DNA from: Metallumcola ferriviriculae
Lineage (GTDB): Bacteria; Bacillota; JADQBR01
Reading direction: 5' to 3'
DNA length: 64,000 nt
Assembly: GCF_035573695.1 (NCBI RefSeq)
Contig: NZ_CP121694.1
Span: 782,501-846,500 of the forward strand
How positions within the stretch are numbered: position 1 is the first letter of the stretch; each line of letters begins with the position of its first letter. Made by a program: the position numbers and the translations under genes. A model generated the notes under the pieces. It searched no databases and had not been told where the DNA came from. It saw nothing but the letters and a program-made list of their open reading frames with translations. This document shows positions 43,281 to 52,197 of the stretch, in pieces.

Positions 43281-43630
43281 ACGATGCCAGTGTAGAGAGA
43301 GTATATCTCGCCTGTGGCAGCACAGATTTACGTAAATCCATTGACGGGTTAGCTGTCCTGGTCAAAGAAGGATTTGAACTAGATCCCTTCTCTCCGTATC
43401 TCTTTGTTTTCTGCAATCGCAAACGCGACAAGCTTAAGATTTTGCAGTGGGAGCACAATGGTTTCTGGCTTCATTACCGCCGCCTGGAAAAAGGCAAATT
43501 TCAATGGCCGGCAGACAGAGAATTTACACCTTTAAAGATTAGCCGACGTGAGTTACGGTGGCTTTTAGATGGACTGCCTATTCAGCAGCGTCAGGCTCAC
43601 CCCAAAGTTACAGCACGAACGGTGTTATGA
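43274..43630 (+). CDS. tnpB: IS66 TnpB (Orf2)
   Basis: 118-aa IS66 Orf2: VYLACGSTDLRKSIDGLAVL, FVFCNRKRDKLKILQWEHNG and FWLHYRRLEKGKFQWP are diagnostic. Its role in transposition is required but biochemically undefined. It lies between tnpA and tnpC in the usual order. Confidence 0.93.
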   Translation: MLNDASVERVYLACGSTDLRKSIDGLAVLVKEGFELDPFSPYLFVFCNRKRDKLKILQWEHNGFWLHYRRLEKGKFQWPADREFTPLKISRRELRWLLDGLPIQQRQAHPKVTARTVL

Positions 43631-43700
43631 CCTAAAATAAATCATGCTTTAAGCCTTGATTTTAAAGGGTTTTAAAGGGTTTTTGTCGAATCTATATACT

Positions 43701-44675
43701 ATGGATAATATAGCTAAAACTAACGAAGAACTTCAAAATAAATGCAGTCAATTAGAGCAGCAAAACGCTGAACTTACTGCCAAACTTAAATGGTATGAAG
43801 AGCAGTATCGCTTAAGCCAAAAAAAGCAGTTCGGAGCTTCCAGCGAAAAGTCTGATCCCAATCAGTTGAATCTTTTTAATGAGGCCGAGGTAGAGAGTAA
43901 ACCTCCTAAACCTGAACCAACCATGGAGGAAATCACCTACCGTCGCCAAAAGAAACAGGGACAGCGTGAAGAACTTTTAAAAGAGCTGCCGGTGGAAACA
44001 ATTGAGTATCGCTTGCCTGCCGAAGAACAGATATGCTCGTGCTGTGGCGAAAACTTGCATGAAATGAGCACAGAAGTTAGAAAAGAGCTTAAAGTCATTC
44101 CGGCTCAAGTCAGTGTCGTTGAACACGTGCGTCATGTCTATGCTTGTCGCCGCTGTGAAGAAGAGGAGATTAAGACACCTGTTGTAACAGCACCTATGCC
44201 TCAACCGGTGCTTGCGAAAAGCTTAGTATCCCCTTCAGTAATGGCCCACATCATGACACAAAAATATGTAGAGGGTATGCCCCTCTATCGGCAAGAGCAG
44301 CAACTGACCCGTCTTGGAGTAGGCCTGTCCCGGCAGACCTTGGCCAATTGGATGCTCCATGGTGCCGAGAGGTGGCTTTACCCACTTCATAAGAGAATGC
44401 ATGAAATTCTCATAAAGCAGGACATCCTGCACGCCGATGAGACCACACTGCAGGTACTGCGTGAACCAAACAGACCGGCAGAAAGTACTTCCTACATGTG
44501 GCTTTACCGCACCGGGCGGGAAGGCCCGCCGATAGTACTTTACGATTATCAGACCACCCGGGCAAGTAAACATCCCCGTAAGTTTTTGTCCGATTTTAAA
44601 GGCTATCTGCATGTAGATGGCTATGCCGGTTACAATGGACTATCGGATATCACTTTGGTCGGGTGTTGGGCTCAT
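43701..44675 (+). pseudogene. tnpC: IS66 TnpC transposase, 5' part (interrupted)
   Basis: N-terminal ~325 residues of the IS66 DDE transposase: coiled coil ([20 protein letters not shown]), zinc-ribbon [11 protein letters not shown]...CRRCEEEE, and the catalytic [13 protein letters not shown] (first D) and [12 protein letters not shown] (second D). Translation is diverted at CWAH by the RIT element and stops at 44723. ATG at 43701 is preferred; a TTG at 43656 extends the frame by 15 residues. Joining 44675 to 48167 restores one open frame. Confidence 0.9.
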
Positions 44676-44705
44676 TATCCAAGAAATATGATTATCCGAG
44701 AAGAA
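44669..44705 (+). repeat. RIT left terminal inverted repeat, 37 bp
   Basis: Perfect reverse complement of 48103-48139. Its inner GATTATCCGAGAA (44690-44702) is repeated in inverted form as TTCTCGGATAATC at 44745-44757, giving an extra putative recombinase-binding site. Confidence 0.92.
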
Positions 44706-44771
44706 ACACTAAAAACCGCATAAGCCTAGGAGATTCTTTTCTTTTTCTCGGATAATCTAAATCTAACTTGA

Positions 44772-45797
44772 CTAAACGTTTAAGAAATCTGGCATTTCAT
44801 TTTTCTTTCTGGATTCTTTCATTGCCTCAGAATCCGGGGAGAACCATTTCTCATTCCATTCTTTCAAGTGCTTGTCCACTGTGTTCTGTGACAATTCCGC
44901 ATATATCTGCGTTGTTTGGAGTGATGCATGCCCAAGGAAATTTTTTATGACTACAATTGGAACACCCGCCTCCAACATATGGCTTGCAGTTGAGTGCCTC
45001 ATGGAATGCGGCGGATAACTGTCTTCTCTAAATAAAGCCAGATTCTCTGCCTTAGCCTGTCGTACGTATTTCTTAAAGATACCTTCAACGCAAGAAACAG
45101 CCATTTGTTCATGGGTTTGACTTGAAAAAACATGCTTGTCAGGTTTTGAACTCAGTCGCCGGTGATATATATATTTCTGCAGCATCTTCGCACAGTTGTC
45201 CGGAATGCCAATGCGCCTTGATTTTCCACCTTTCCCTTTAATGTTCAGGGTGGCTCCTTTCATATTGAATTGTATGCTTCCTACCGTCAGGTCGCAGATT
45301 TCTTGGGCCCTTGCCCCACTTGCATACATTAAGCTAAGTAGCACTTTATCCCTGAGGCCGATATCCTTACTGTCGTTAGGTAAACGAAGAAGTATCGAAA
45401 CTTCCTGCACTGATAACACCGCACGTTGCTTCTTTTGGACTTTTTTCATAGGGATTTTAATAACACCGCTCCGAAATACGGATGCAGCAGCAAAATCCCG
45501 GTTCTGAGCATACTCAGAAAAAGAAATGATTGCTGACAGTCTCTGGTTTTTCGTTGATGCGCTACAGCCCCGGTCTTTCTCAATCCAGTCAAGAAATTCT
45601 GTCAGGGTGCTGAAGTCTAGCTGCTCAAAGGCTATCTTATCGGCGGAAATCCCTTTCTTGGAATACATGAACTCCAGCAGCAGCCGGAAAGCATATTTAT
45701 ATGAAGTAACCGTATTAGGGCTGGCCCCGACTGAACGGGGCATGTAGTTTGTAATATAACTGTTCAGTAACTCCAGAAATTTCGAAGGTTTATTCAT
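44772..45797 (-). CDS. RIT tyrosine recombinase C (third of trio)
   Basis: 341-aa phage-integrase-family recombinase with an N-terminal SAM-like core-binding domain. The catalytic residues are visible: R in YASGARAQEICDL, H-x-x-R in PPHSMRHSTASH, H in FLGHASLQTT, and the nucleophile Tyr in QIYAEL. It overlaps the middle gene by 8 bases and is the last cistron of the minus-strand trio. Confidence 0.93.
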   Translation of the reverse strand: MNKPSKFLELLNSYITNYMPRSVGASPNTVTSYKYAFRLLLEFMYSKKGISADKIAFEQLDFSTLTEFLDWIEKDRGCSASTKNQRLSAIISFSEYAQNRDFAAASVFRSGVIKIPMKKVQKKQRAVLSVQEVSILLRLPNDSKDIGLRDKVLLSLMYASGARAQEICDLTVGSIQFNMKGATLNIKGKGGKSRRIGIPDNCAKMLQKYIYHRRLSSKPDKHVFSSQTHEQMAVSCVEGIFKKYVRQAKAENLALFREDSYPPHSMRHSTASHMLEAGVPIVVIKNFLGHASLQTTQIYAELSQNTVDKHLKEWNEKWFSPDSEAMKESRKKNEMPDFLNV

Positions 45798-46773
45798 CGA
45801 AATTCACCTCCGGAAATATCTGGGCAGTGTATCCATCAAACAGTTCCATTGCATCCGGAAACATCTCACTGCTGAATTTCAGGTATTTTTCTGTTTCTTT
45901 CAGACTGTCATGTCCCAGATAGATGGAAAGGTACGGAACAATGTCATCAATCCTGCGGCCAGCTTTCTCTGCATTGGCAAAAGACTTAAATACAAACACA
46001 TGCCTAAGGCAATGAAGGCAGGGACCCCTTTGATGTTTCTTTCTTCCAGGAAGGAATATATTACCTTGTTCCAGTATGAAATTGAACTTATGCTGAGCAT
46101 TATGTACTGTCACTGGTTCCATCGGATCAAATGTGGGAAAAAGATATGCTTCCGGATATCCGATCATCCCCATAGCCATGCAGTATTGCCCAAGGATCTT
46201 TGTCAACGTGGGATGCATAGGAACAAGCCTTTGCTTGTCACCTTTAGTATATTTCAGTGTCAGCACACCGATATCAAAATCTACATCTTTCATTTTTAAT
46301 AAAAGTGTCTCACCGATGCGAAGCCCGCATCCACACATGAGGCGCAGAATCATTGGAAACTCCACATGAATGAGAGTATTCTTACGCGGTTTCCCCATCT
46401 GTAGGGTATCTGCAATGGAAAATATAAGCTTCATCTCGTCGTCCAAAAATATATACGGAACGTAATCGTCACTGACCCTTGGAATCGGTGGAATATAAGC
46501 ATTAACACCATAACCCTTAAGCTGTGTTAGAAAGATTCTGACAACAATCACCATGTTGGCAATGGAACTGCTCTTTCCTGTAAGGGTACCGCTCCAGCCG
46601 GTTACCTGCTCTTCTGTAAGATCTTTGTCGTCACATTTTATAGAGCAGAGGTATTCGTCGAATAACTTAAGTGTGTGCCGGTCGTGGTCATAGGCACTTT
46701 TGCTTTTTGATGATTTCCGAAGTGCCAAGAACCCAGCAATCTCATCTTGCAGTACACTCTTGAAGTGGATCAT
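45790..46773 (-). CDS. RIT tyrosine recombinase B (second of trio)
   Basis: 327-aa tyrosine recombinase. Catalytic positions: R in CGCGLRIGETLLL, H-x-x-R in CLHCLRHVFVF, H in LGHDSLKET and Tyr in EKYLKFS. It overlaps ritA by 4 bases (ATGA) and ritC by 8 bases, so the three proteins are probably made in fixed ratio. Confidence 0.92.
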   Translation of the reverse strand: MIHFKSVLQDEIAGFLALRKSSKSKSAYDHDRHTLKLFDEYLCSIKCDDKDLTEEQVTGWSGTLTGKSSSIANMVIVVRIFLTQLKGYGVNAYIPPIPRVSDDYVPYIFLDDEMKLIFSIADTLQMGKPRKNTLIHVEFPMILRLMCGCGLRIGETLLLKMKDVDFDIGVLTLKYTKGDKQRLVPMHPTLTKILGQYCMAMGMIGYPEAYLFPTFDPMEPVTVHNAQHKFNFILEQGNIFLPGRKKHQRGPCLHCLRHVFVFKSFANAEKAGRRIDDIVPYLSIYLGHDSLKETEKYLKFSSEMFPDAMELFDGYTAQIFPEVNFDE

Positions 46774-48005
46774 GACTGTCCACCTCCATCAAGAAATGCT
46801 TTAAATGAGCCCGCCGGTTCTGGGACTTCTATTGCACATTCACGGAGCTTTTCTATGTTAAGCTTTGCATAATGCTTTATTGCGTCAGGATCAGAATGCC
46901 CGAGGATGGTCCTGACAGCTTCATATGGAACATTATCATTAACCATTGAACTGGCCAATGATGACCTAAATGCATGGGGGCCGTGTTTCTTTCCTGACAT
47001 ATCAATACTGGCCAAACAAAAGTACTTTGATGTCGCAAAACGAAGGACAGAAGTGGTGATTCCCTGATAGGGCGCTTTATGGCGCAGGAATACCGTCTTG
47101 CTTGCCACTCTGGGACGTACATTGTTAATGTAATCAGCCAGCGCTTTTCCGACTTCCGGCAGCATGGGGAGATGTAACATTTCTCCGTTTTTTTGCTGTT
47201 TAAAGCAGATCTCTTCATGCTCGAAATCCAGCTCGTATAGAGACAGTTTTGCGATATCCCCGGATCTCATACCAAGTCTTGTCGCCAAGAGCAGCATTGC
47301 ATAATCCCTCTTGCCAACATCGCTCATGCGATTGATGGCTGCTTCGAATCTAAGGATATCTTCTTCACTATAGGTTACTGGTATATCCATCGACCGCCTG
47401 TAGCGTGGAACAAGTGTAGAAAGGTCTGACTTGGTGGTTCCCCTGATACTTAAAAATTTCAAGAAGACCATGACCACGGCCAAACCATCCTTGTTTTCGA
47501 CTGCCAGGCATGCTCTAGTAACATAAGACGCGTTCAAAGATTGAATGTCCGGGCATCCAAATGTAATGCATTCTCTTAGGAAACTGCGAATAAATCGCTT
47601 CTTTGACTCAATAGTGATATCTTTGTTGCCAGCTCCGGCACACTCCGTTGCATACATTCCCAACGCATGTTCGTAATTACTGGGCAATAGAGTAATTTTA
47701 TGTTTCTGCTGAATCCGATATTCCATGCCGGAATAAAAGTCATTGAGCCTCCGGATTGCCGTAAACATAGCCTTTTGCCGTGCATCCTCTAATTCATTCT
47801 CTACAAGATAGGTTTCATAGTACTGCATGCCGATTTCAGGAGTATAAGCATCGATACCATGCTCAATCATAAATGGTTCAATTTTCCTAAGTGTCCGGCG
47901 ATAGTTGACTAGCGTCAACTCAGTATAAGACTTGTCCTCAAGATCGTGAAGCAATTCGTCAAGCAAGTCTCCAAATGATAGATTTCTAATTTCTTCTTGA
48001 TTCAT
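46770..48005 (-). CDS. RIT tyrosine recombinase A (first of trio)
   Basis: 411-aa tyrosine recombinase. Catalytic positions: R in ATRLGMRSGDIAKL, H-x-x-R in GPHAFRSSLASS, H in LGHSDPDA and Tyr in KHYAKLN. AGGGAGGTG precedes the ATG. It is first in the minus-strand operon; the promoter probably lies in the ~100 bases between its start and the right inverted repeat. Confidence 0.93.
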   Translation of the reverse strand: MNQEEIRNLSFGDLLDELLHDLEDKSYTELTLVNYRRTLRKIEPFMIEHGIDAYTPEIGMQYYETYLVENELEDARQKAMFTAIRRLNDFYSGMEYRIQQKHKITLLPSNYEHALGMYATECAGAGNKDITIESKKRFIRSFLRECITFGCPDIQSLNASYVTRACLAVENKDGLAVVMVFLKFLSIRGTTKSDLSTLVPRYRRSMDIPVTYSEEDILRFEAAINRMSDVGKRDYAMLLLATRLGMRSGDIAKLSLYELDFEHEEICFKQQKNGEMLHLPMLPEVGKALADYINNVRPRVASKTVFLRHKAPYQGITTSVLRFATSKYFCLASIDMSGKKHGPHAFRSSLASSMVNDNVPYEAVRTILGHSDPDAIKHYAKLNIEKLRECAIEVPEPAGSFKAFLDGGGQS

Positions 48006-48102
48006 AACAACACCTCCCTAGATTTATAATTCCATTCTAAAGGAGATGATCATTATCAGAGAAGATGTCAGATGAAGAGTGTATTTATGCTGCTTTCAGA
48101 TA

Positions 48103-48139
48103 TTCTTCTCGGATAATCATATTTCTTGGATAATGAGCC
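48103..48139 (-). repeat. RIT right terminal inverted repeat, 37 bp
   Basis: Perfect reverse complement of 44669-44705. It is followed by a further 27 bases to the GGCTCAT at the restored tnpC junction; these can fold into the ATGAGCCTTAT hairpin. Confidence 0.92.
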
Positions 48140-48166
48140 TTATTCGAGAAGTAAGATAAGGCTCAT

Positions 48167-48748
48167 GCTAGACGTAAATTTGATGCGGCATTAAACGCCC
48201 TGCCGGCTGATAAACGGGATAAAGATGTAGTCGCCAAAGAGGGCTTAGATTTTTGCAACCAACTCTTTGCCATTGAACGCGAACTACAAGATTCTACATT
48301 CAAAGAACGATACGAAATCCGGTTACAGCGCAGCCAGCCGGTGTTGGATGCTTTTTTGGCATGGCTAAAATACCATAAGCCACGAGTTCTTCCCAAAAGT
48401 GCCTTTGGCCAGGCTATTAACTACTGCCTGAACCAATGGGATCGGTTAAAAGTCTTTTTACAAGATGGCCGCTTAGAAATTGATAATAACCGCAGCGAAC
48501 GCTCCATCAAGCCTTTTGTTATAGGCAGAAAAAATTGGCTATTCAGTAATACTCCAAAGGGAGCTAATGCTAGTGCAACGATCTATAGCATCGTGGAAAC
48601 TGCTAAAGAAAATGGATTAAATCCATTCGTTTATCTCCAGTATCTCTTTGAAAAACTTCCTAATATGGATATCGAAGATGAGAGTGCTATTGATGAGCTG
48701 CTTCCCTGGTCTGATGCTTTGCCTTCAGAGTGTCAGGTTAAAAAATAA
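48167..48748 (+). pseudogene. tnpC: IS66 TnpC transposase, 3' part (interrupted)
   Basis: From ARRKFDAALNALPADKRDK through NRSERSIKPFVIGRKNWLFS (the catalytic Glu region of IS66) to the C-terminal IS66_C domain (PFVYLQYLFEKLPN). It continues in frame from the 5' part when the RIT element is removed; the joined length is about 518 residues, normal for TnpC. An in-frame ATG at 48341 exists, but there is no evidence it is used. Confidence 0.9.
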
Positions 48749-48804
48749 TTTTTACATTCTTGCCCCGCCTGTTGTTGTCAAGGTGGGGTTTATTTGACGC
48801 TTAC

Positions 48805-49260
48805 TTAGATACAAATACCGGTATTTTACAAGTAACAGGAACTATAACTGTAAATTACCTATTTAACGGGGGACAATGGGAAATGGTTTCTTGTAAAAGA
48901 AATGATGACTTTGAAGTAACCTGGGACCTTGTTGGGTTATGGGAAGGCAAAGACCTTGATTGGAACTTTTATTTTTCTCTTAATATTACTGATTTAACCG
49001 AAGATGGCAAAATTACTTTTGGGGGCACCAGAGGAGGATTTCAGATTTATAAATTTTATGATAAACAAGGTCAAATAAAGAATATGAGTTTTAATACTGA
49101 CAGTTCTATTAGTGGAACCATTTTTCCATTAGAAAATACAATAAAAGGTGTGTTCGGGGGCGCTGATTTTATAGTTAAAGCAGTTAATCCTCCCAGTAGG
49201 CCTCAAAAAACTTCTTCTATGTATGAGATGAAAACACTTTATACCAATAATGGCCAATAG
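48805..49260 (+). pseudogene. Surface/secreted protein gene, 5' end lost at IS66
   Basis: The reading frame crosses the IS66 end. Native sequence starts at LDTNTGILQVTGTITVNYLF and GGQWEMVSCKRNDDFEV, which parallels ATNTDTLKVSGSVTLNYTF and GAWELISCDKNEDFQL of the 53.5-kb gene. The remaining ~150 residues are beta-rich and end KTLYTNNGQ. The signal peptide and N-terminal domain are missing, so it is probably not functional. Confidence 0.7.
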
Positions 49261-49485
49261 TACGGTACTATATGCTGGTGGTAACAGATGGGTAGTGCCG
49301 ACAAATTTTACTTTTTGGGTTAGCCTAAAAATAGGGGAATAATTCTGTGACAATATATTCTCCCCAATAATATTGCTCTACGTTGCATCAAGAAAGTCCT
49401 TCTCCGGTATTTTAAGATGACTTTAATATCCTGAAATAATTTTTCACTATTGGCTGTGAAAAAACATTTACCTAATTGCAAAAGA
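49261..49485. other. Interval with a short relic of the RCC1-SLH gene
   Basis: One frame near 49268-49312 reads LYAGGNRWVVPTNFT, close to LYNGDNIWVVPTNNT of the 38774-41407 product. It is too short to be a gene. The rest shows nothing recognisable. Confidence 0.4.
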
Positions 49486-49523
49486 AAAACAGCGGAATGT
49501 TCTTAAGCACATTCCGCTGTTTT
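49486..49523. terminator. Strong bidirectional terminator
   Basis: 15-bp perfect stem (AAAACAGCGGAATGT with its complement) and 8-base loop, with A-tract and T-tract at the outer ends. It lies 12 bases from the NPCBM gene stop (minus strand). Confidence 0.85.
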
Positions 49524-49535
49524 GAATTAATAGTT

Positions 49536-50231
49536 TCACTTTATAAGTTTAGCATCAATTAGTCCAAAACCATCAAGTTCCTCGGACTCAAGGATTACTT
49601 TTAATTTTAAAACACCGGTCAAGTCTACGTCTACTTTAATTGGGGTAGTTATATCTGAAGGTATGGGTCCGCTTTCGTAAATCTTTTTTCCATCACCATA
49701 TAATGCGAGATGTCCCAAATTATCTTCCTTTCTCGTGCTTGACCAATCTTCCTCTGGTGCAAGTAATGCTTGAAATTTTTTGTATTTTCCGTCAACAACA
49801 TACTCGCTTCTGATGTAGCCATCATAAGAATAGGTCCAAAATGCGTTATAGTATTGCTCTCCCATATTGGTTTTGAAACTTGTAACAAACTCTGCATCAT
49901 GTTTAGTTGATGTTAAAGTTCGCATATCTGACAGATAAACAATTTCCCCACCAGGCTGCTCACCAACGTAGATACTATAAGAACTTCCTTCCCAGCCTAC
50001 TTCCTTTCCTAACGCCTCACTAACAAAACGCAAAGGAACGTAAGTAGTACCATTATAGATAAATCCGCTCTGACCATCTGGAGCCTGTCTTTGCACACCG
50101 TCAAAATAATACTTCAATGGGTAGAAAGTAACCTCAATGTTTTTTGTAAACCCTGCTGAATATGCAACTCCGGTTAGTAAAACCACCGCTATAAGAATAC
50201 TGAACACTAAAACAGCTTTTTGTTTGATCAA
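49536..50231 (-). CDS. Secreted stalk-domain protein with NPCBM-like C-terminus
   Basis: 231-aa exported protein. Residues 1-26 form a signal peptide (KAVLVFSILIAVVLLTGVAYSA). Residues ~28-90 are a copper-amine-oxidase-N/stalk domain (FIYNGTTYVPLRFVSEALGK). Residues ~105-231 resemble NPCBM carbohydrate-associated domains (VDGKYKKFQALLAPEEDWSS, LALYGDGKKIYESGPI, TGVLKLKVILES). It probably acts at the cell wall or binds sugar polymers. ATG has AGGAGGCGG upstream. Confidence 0.88.
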   Translation of the reverse strand: MIKQKAVLVFSILIAVVLLTGVAYSAGFTKNIEVTFYPLKYYFDGVQRQAPDGQSGFIYNGTTYVPLRFVSEALGKEVGWEGSSYSIYVGEQPGGEIVYLSDMRTLTSTKHDAEFVTSFKTNMGEQYYNAFWTYSYDGYIRSEYVVDGKYKKFQALLAPEEDWSSTRKEDNLGHLALYGDGKKIYESGPIPSDITTPIKVDVDLTGVLKLKVILESEELDGFGLIDAKLIK

Positions 50232-50529
50232 TTAAACCGCCTCCTATAAAGGTATAATCTTTTTAGTGTAATACTTCAGATGGCCCACCAAATCCTGCAT
50301 ATTAATGTAAATAAAGTAAAAAAAGGAATTTAACTCATAGAAGCAGAATTTATGCGAAGATTGTTTCTTTTGCAAATTAATTTTGAGTCCTGCGGTAATA
50401 TGTCAAGTACCTACAAAAGAAATTTGGAAATAAATTAGCCAATATTTCTTAAAAAAGACATTACTAAATAGCCCCAGTTTCATTTTACAGAAACTGGATA
50501 TTACCAAAGGATATGAGGAGGTGTTTACC
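50232..50529. other. Intergenic, includes right side of IS110
   Basis: 298 bases. A CCAGTTTC/GAAACTGG hairpin at 50474-50497 lies 33 bases from the IS110 transposase stop and may mark its terminator or right end. The rest probably contains the promoter of the NPCBM gene. Confidence 0.4.
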
Positions 50530-51762
50530 TCATCGATTCACCTTCCTTCTAGGCGTGTAGATTTGGTCGTTACGTAGCAGCGCATCGACCAGACGCACAA
50601 GTTTTCTTGCGGTTAAGACGAGGGCTCTTTTATGCTGGTGCTTAGGCACCTCATGATACTTCTTGTAGTAGTAAGCGCGAAACTCCGGTTCATAGTTTTT
50701 AACCGAGTTGGCAGCCTCAACCAGGTAAAAACGGAGATAACGATTACCAGACCGTATCATGTTAGTTTCATCAGCCGTAAACTTTCCCGACTGATGCTTA
50801 CTCCAAGTAAGGCCCGCATATTTAGCCAAGGAAGCTTGGTCTTTGAAACGATGAATATCACCGATTTCCGCCAAGATACCGGCACAGTAAACAGGGCCAA
50901 TACCGGGAATGGACTTTAAGGTATTAGGAATACCGGATAAAAGCCTTTCAATGGCTTTATCAAGCTGTTTGATTTGAGCTTTAATACTTCTGATAGTTTC
51001 AATGGGTGTTGCCATTAAGATATCGACTGAGTCTTCAACACATTTAGAAAGTCTGTAGGAAGATCGAGCAGCCTTTTGAATACATTTAGCAACCCCTTCA
51101 GGGTCAGAAAAGCGATTCTTACTTTTTTCTTTTAGGAAATCGGCAAGAACAGCAATATCCATAGCAGCAATTTCATCAAGGCTATATTTTTCAAGGAAGA
51201 GATCTATCATGGCGTTACCAAATACAGAGGATTCAACCTCAGACCTAAAAGCATTGCATTTAAAGAATAAGTGCTGTAAGAAATGCTGTTTTTCACGGGT
51301 AAGACTTTTGACCAAGTGATAGCGTGACCTTGTTAGTCTTTGCAGGGCAACATATTGTTCCTGCATGATCATGGACAAAGGGAGCCTGCCGAAGCGTAGA
51401 CGGTCGGCAATAATCCAGGCATCAATATCATCAGTCTTATCAAGGTCGACATAAGCATCTTTAAACCTTTTGATAAGCTTAGCATTAATAGTGTAGACCT
51501 TGGCCTGGCGCTTTTTAAGCTCTTTGTCTTCATTAAGGAACATGGCAGGATGCCAACTGTAGACAGAAGTGGACTCCATGCCAATCTGGATTTCCTGGGA
51601 GGAATGCTTGTCCGCCAAGGCAACGATTTGGTCACGTAAGAATTCTGAACCAGGAAGGTTATTGTCAACAGTAAAAGACTTTAAAACATCACCGTCCTGG
51701 TTCATAACACACACTTTTAAATCAATAGAACTAACGTCAATACCGATAAAAAATTTGTACAA
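50530..51762 (-). CDS. IS110-family transposase (DEDD recombinase)
   Basis: 410-aa transposase. The N-terminal RuvC-like DEDD domain starts FFIGIDVSSIDLKVCVMN and has ESTSVYSWHPA, DLDKTDDIDAWIIADRL. The C-terminal transposase_20 domain contains SIPGIGPVYCAGILAEIGD and LAKYAGLTWSKHQSG, with the conserved Ser region S-G-N-RYLRFYL. Intact. IS110 elements lack inverted repeats and are guided by a bridge RNA, which makes the upstream non-coding segment significant. Confidence 0.95.
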   Translation of the reverse strand: MYKFFIGIDVSSIDLKVCVMNQDGDVLKSFTVDNNLPGSEFLRDQIVALADKHSSQEIQIGMESTSVYSWHPAMFLNEDKELKKRQAKVYTINAKLIKRFKDAYVDLDKTDDIDAWIIADRLRFGRLPLSMIMQEQYVALQRLTRSRYHLVKSLTREKQHFLQHLFFKCNAFRSEVESSVFGNAMIDLFLEKYSLDEIAAMDIAVLADFLKEKSKNRFSDPEGVAKCIQKAARSSYRLSKCVEDSVDILMATPIETIRSIKAQIKQLDKAIERLLSGIPNTLKSIPGIGPVYCAGILAEIGDIHRFKDQASLAKYAGLTWSKHQSGKFTADETNMIRSGNRYLRFYLVEAANSVKNYEPEFRAYYYKKYHEVPKHQHKRALVLTARKLVRLVDALLRNDQIYTPRRKVNR

Positions 51763-52040
51763 TGGGGATCACCTCCAATTCATTTAGGATAATGAGGAAA
51801 TGGACTTTTCGGGATATCCCCAGCGCACTCGTAAGATCAATCAGCCTCGCATATGAGAACTCACCCCGGTCCATGGGCTACCTGGAAACTGCTACATTCC
51901 AGCAGGGGTTGCCGGAGGGAACAGCCTGCGGGTTAGAAGTACAAACGAGAGCTGGGGATGCAGACTTCAAAAAGTAGTCAAAGCTACAGGAGTGATTAGC
52001 ATTTCCCCAAATTATCCTCTATAGATAATTATCTGGGAAC
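51763..52040 (-). ncRNA. Candidate IS110 left end encoding a bridge RNA
   Basis: About 280 bases of non-coding DNA immediately upstream of the IS110 start codon. IS110-group elements place their bridge RNA in this left end (established for IS621-type elements). The segment contains GC-rich stems (CCAGCAGGGG-like and AGCTGGGGATG near 51900-51960) unlike the AT-rich flanks. Exact ends and loops were not determined. Confidence 0.4.
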
Positions 52041-52085
52041 ATCACGAACAGTCCAACCCCAAATTTTTAGCATCTAAGACGCCCG

Positions 52086-52197
52086 CCCTTGACGGTGAGC
52101 CTCTGGCCGCATGGTTACACAGCCTGGGAGCCATCCCCTAAAGGGAAGTGGCTGTGCAGCCAACGAGCCTACCATGCGGCCCACTCACCGTCAAGGG
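52086..52197. repeat. 112-bp long interrupted palindrome
   Basis: Perfect outer arms CCCTTGACGGTGAG (52086-52099) and its complement (52184-52197), then GGCCGCATGGT with ACCATGCGGCC, then an inner CACAGCC/GGCTGTG stem. It is much more GC-rich than its surroundings. It lies just outside the presumed IS110 left end and may be its target, an RNA gene or a small non-autonomous element. 52198-52449 shows nothing clear besides the DDE element end. Confidence 0.7.

Larger units (their letters stand above)
44669..48166 (-). mobile_element. RIT element (recombinase in trio) inside IS66 tnpC
   Basis: Three overlapping tyrosine recombinase genes are bounded by 37-bp perfect inverted repeats (44669-44705 and 48103-48139) and by GGCTCAT direct repeats (44669-44675 and 48160-48166). 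Deleting 44676-48166 rejoins tnpC in frame (CWAH|ARRK). This matches the architecture known as RIT elements. The right end also holds an 11-bp stem (ATGAGCCTTAT / ATAAGGCTCAT). Confidence 0.9.
42879..48804 (+). mobile_element. IS66-family element carrying a RIT insertion
   Basis: The ends are perfect 12-bp inverted repeats (GTAAGCGTCAAA at 42879; its complement ending at 48804) with further imperfect matching. tnpA, tnpB and tnpC are present, but tnpC is split. The flanking 8-mers (CAACTAAT and TTAGATAC) do not match, so no target duplication survives. The left neighbour is IS3 and the right neighbour is a truncated gene, so an adjacent deletion or rearrangement is likely. Confidence 0.88.
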
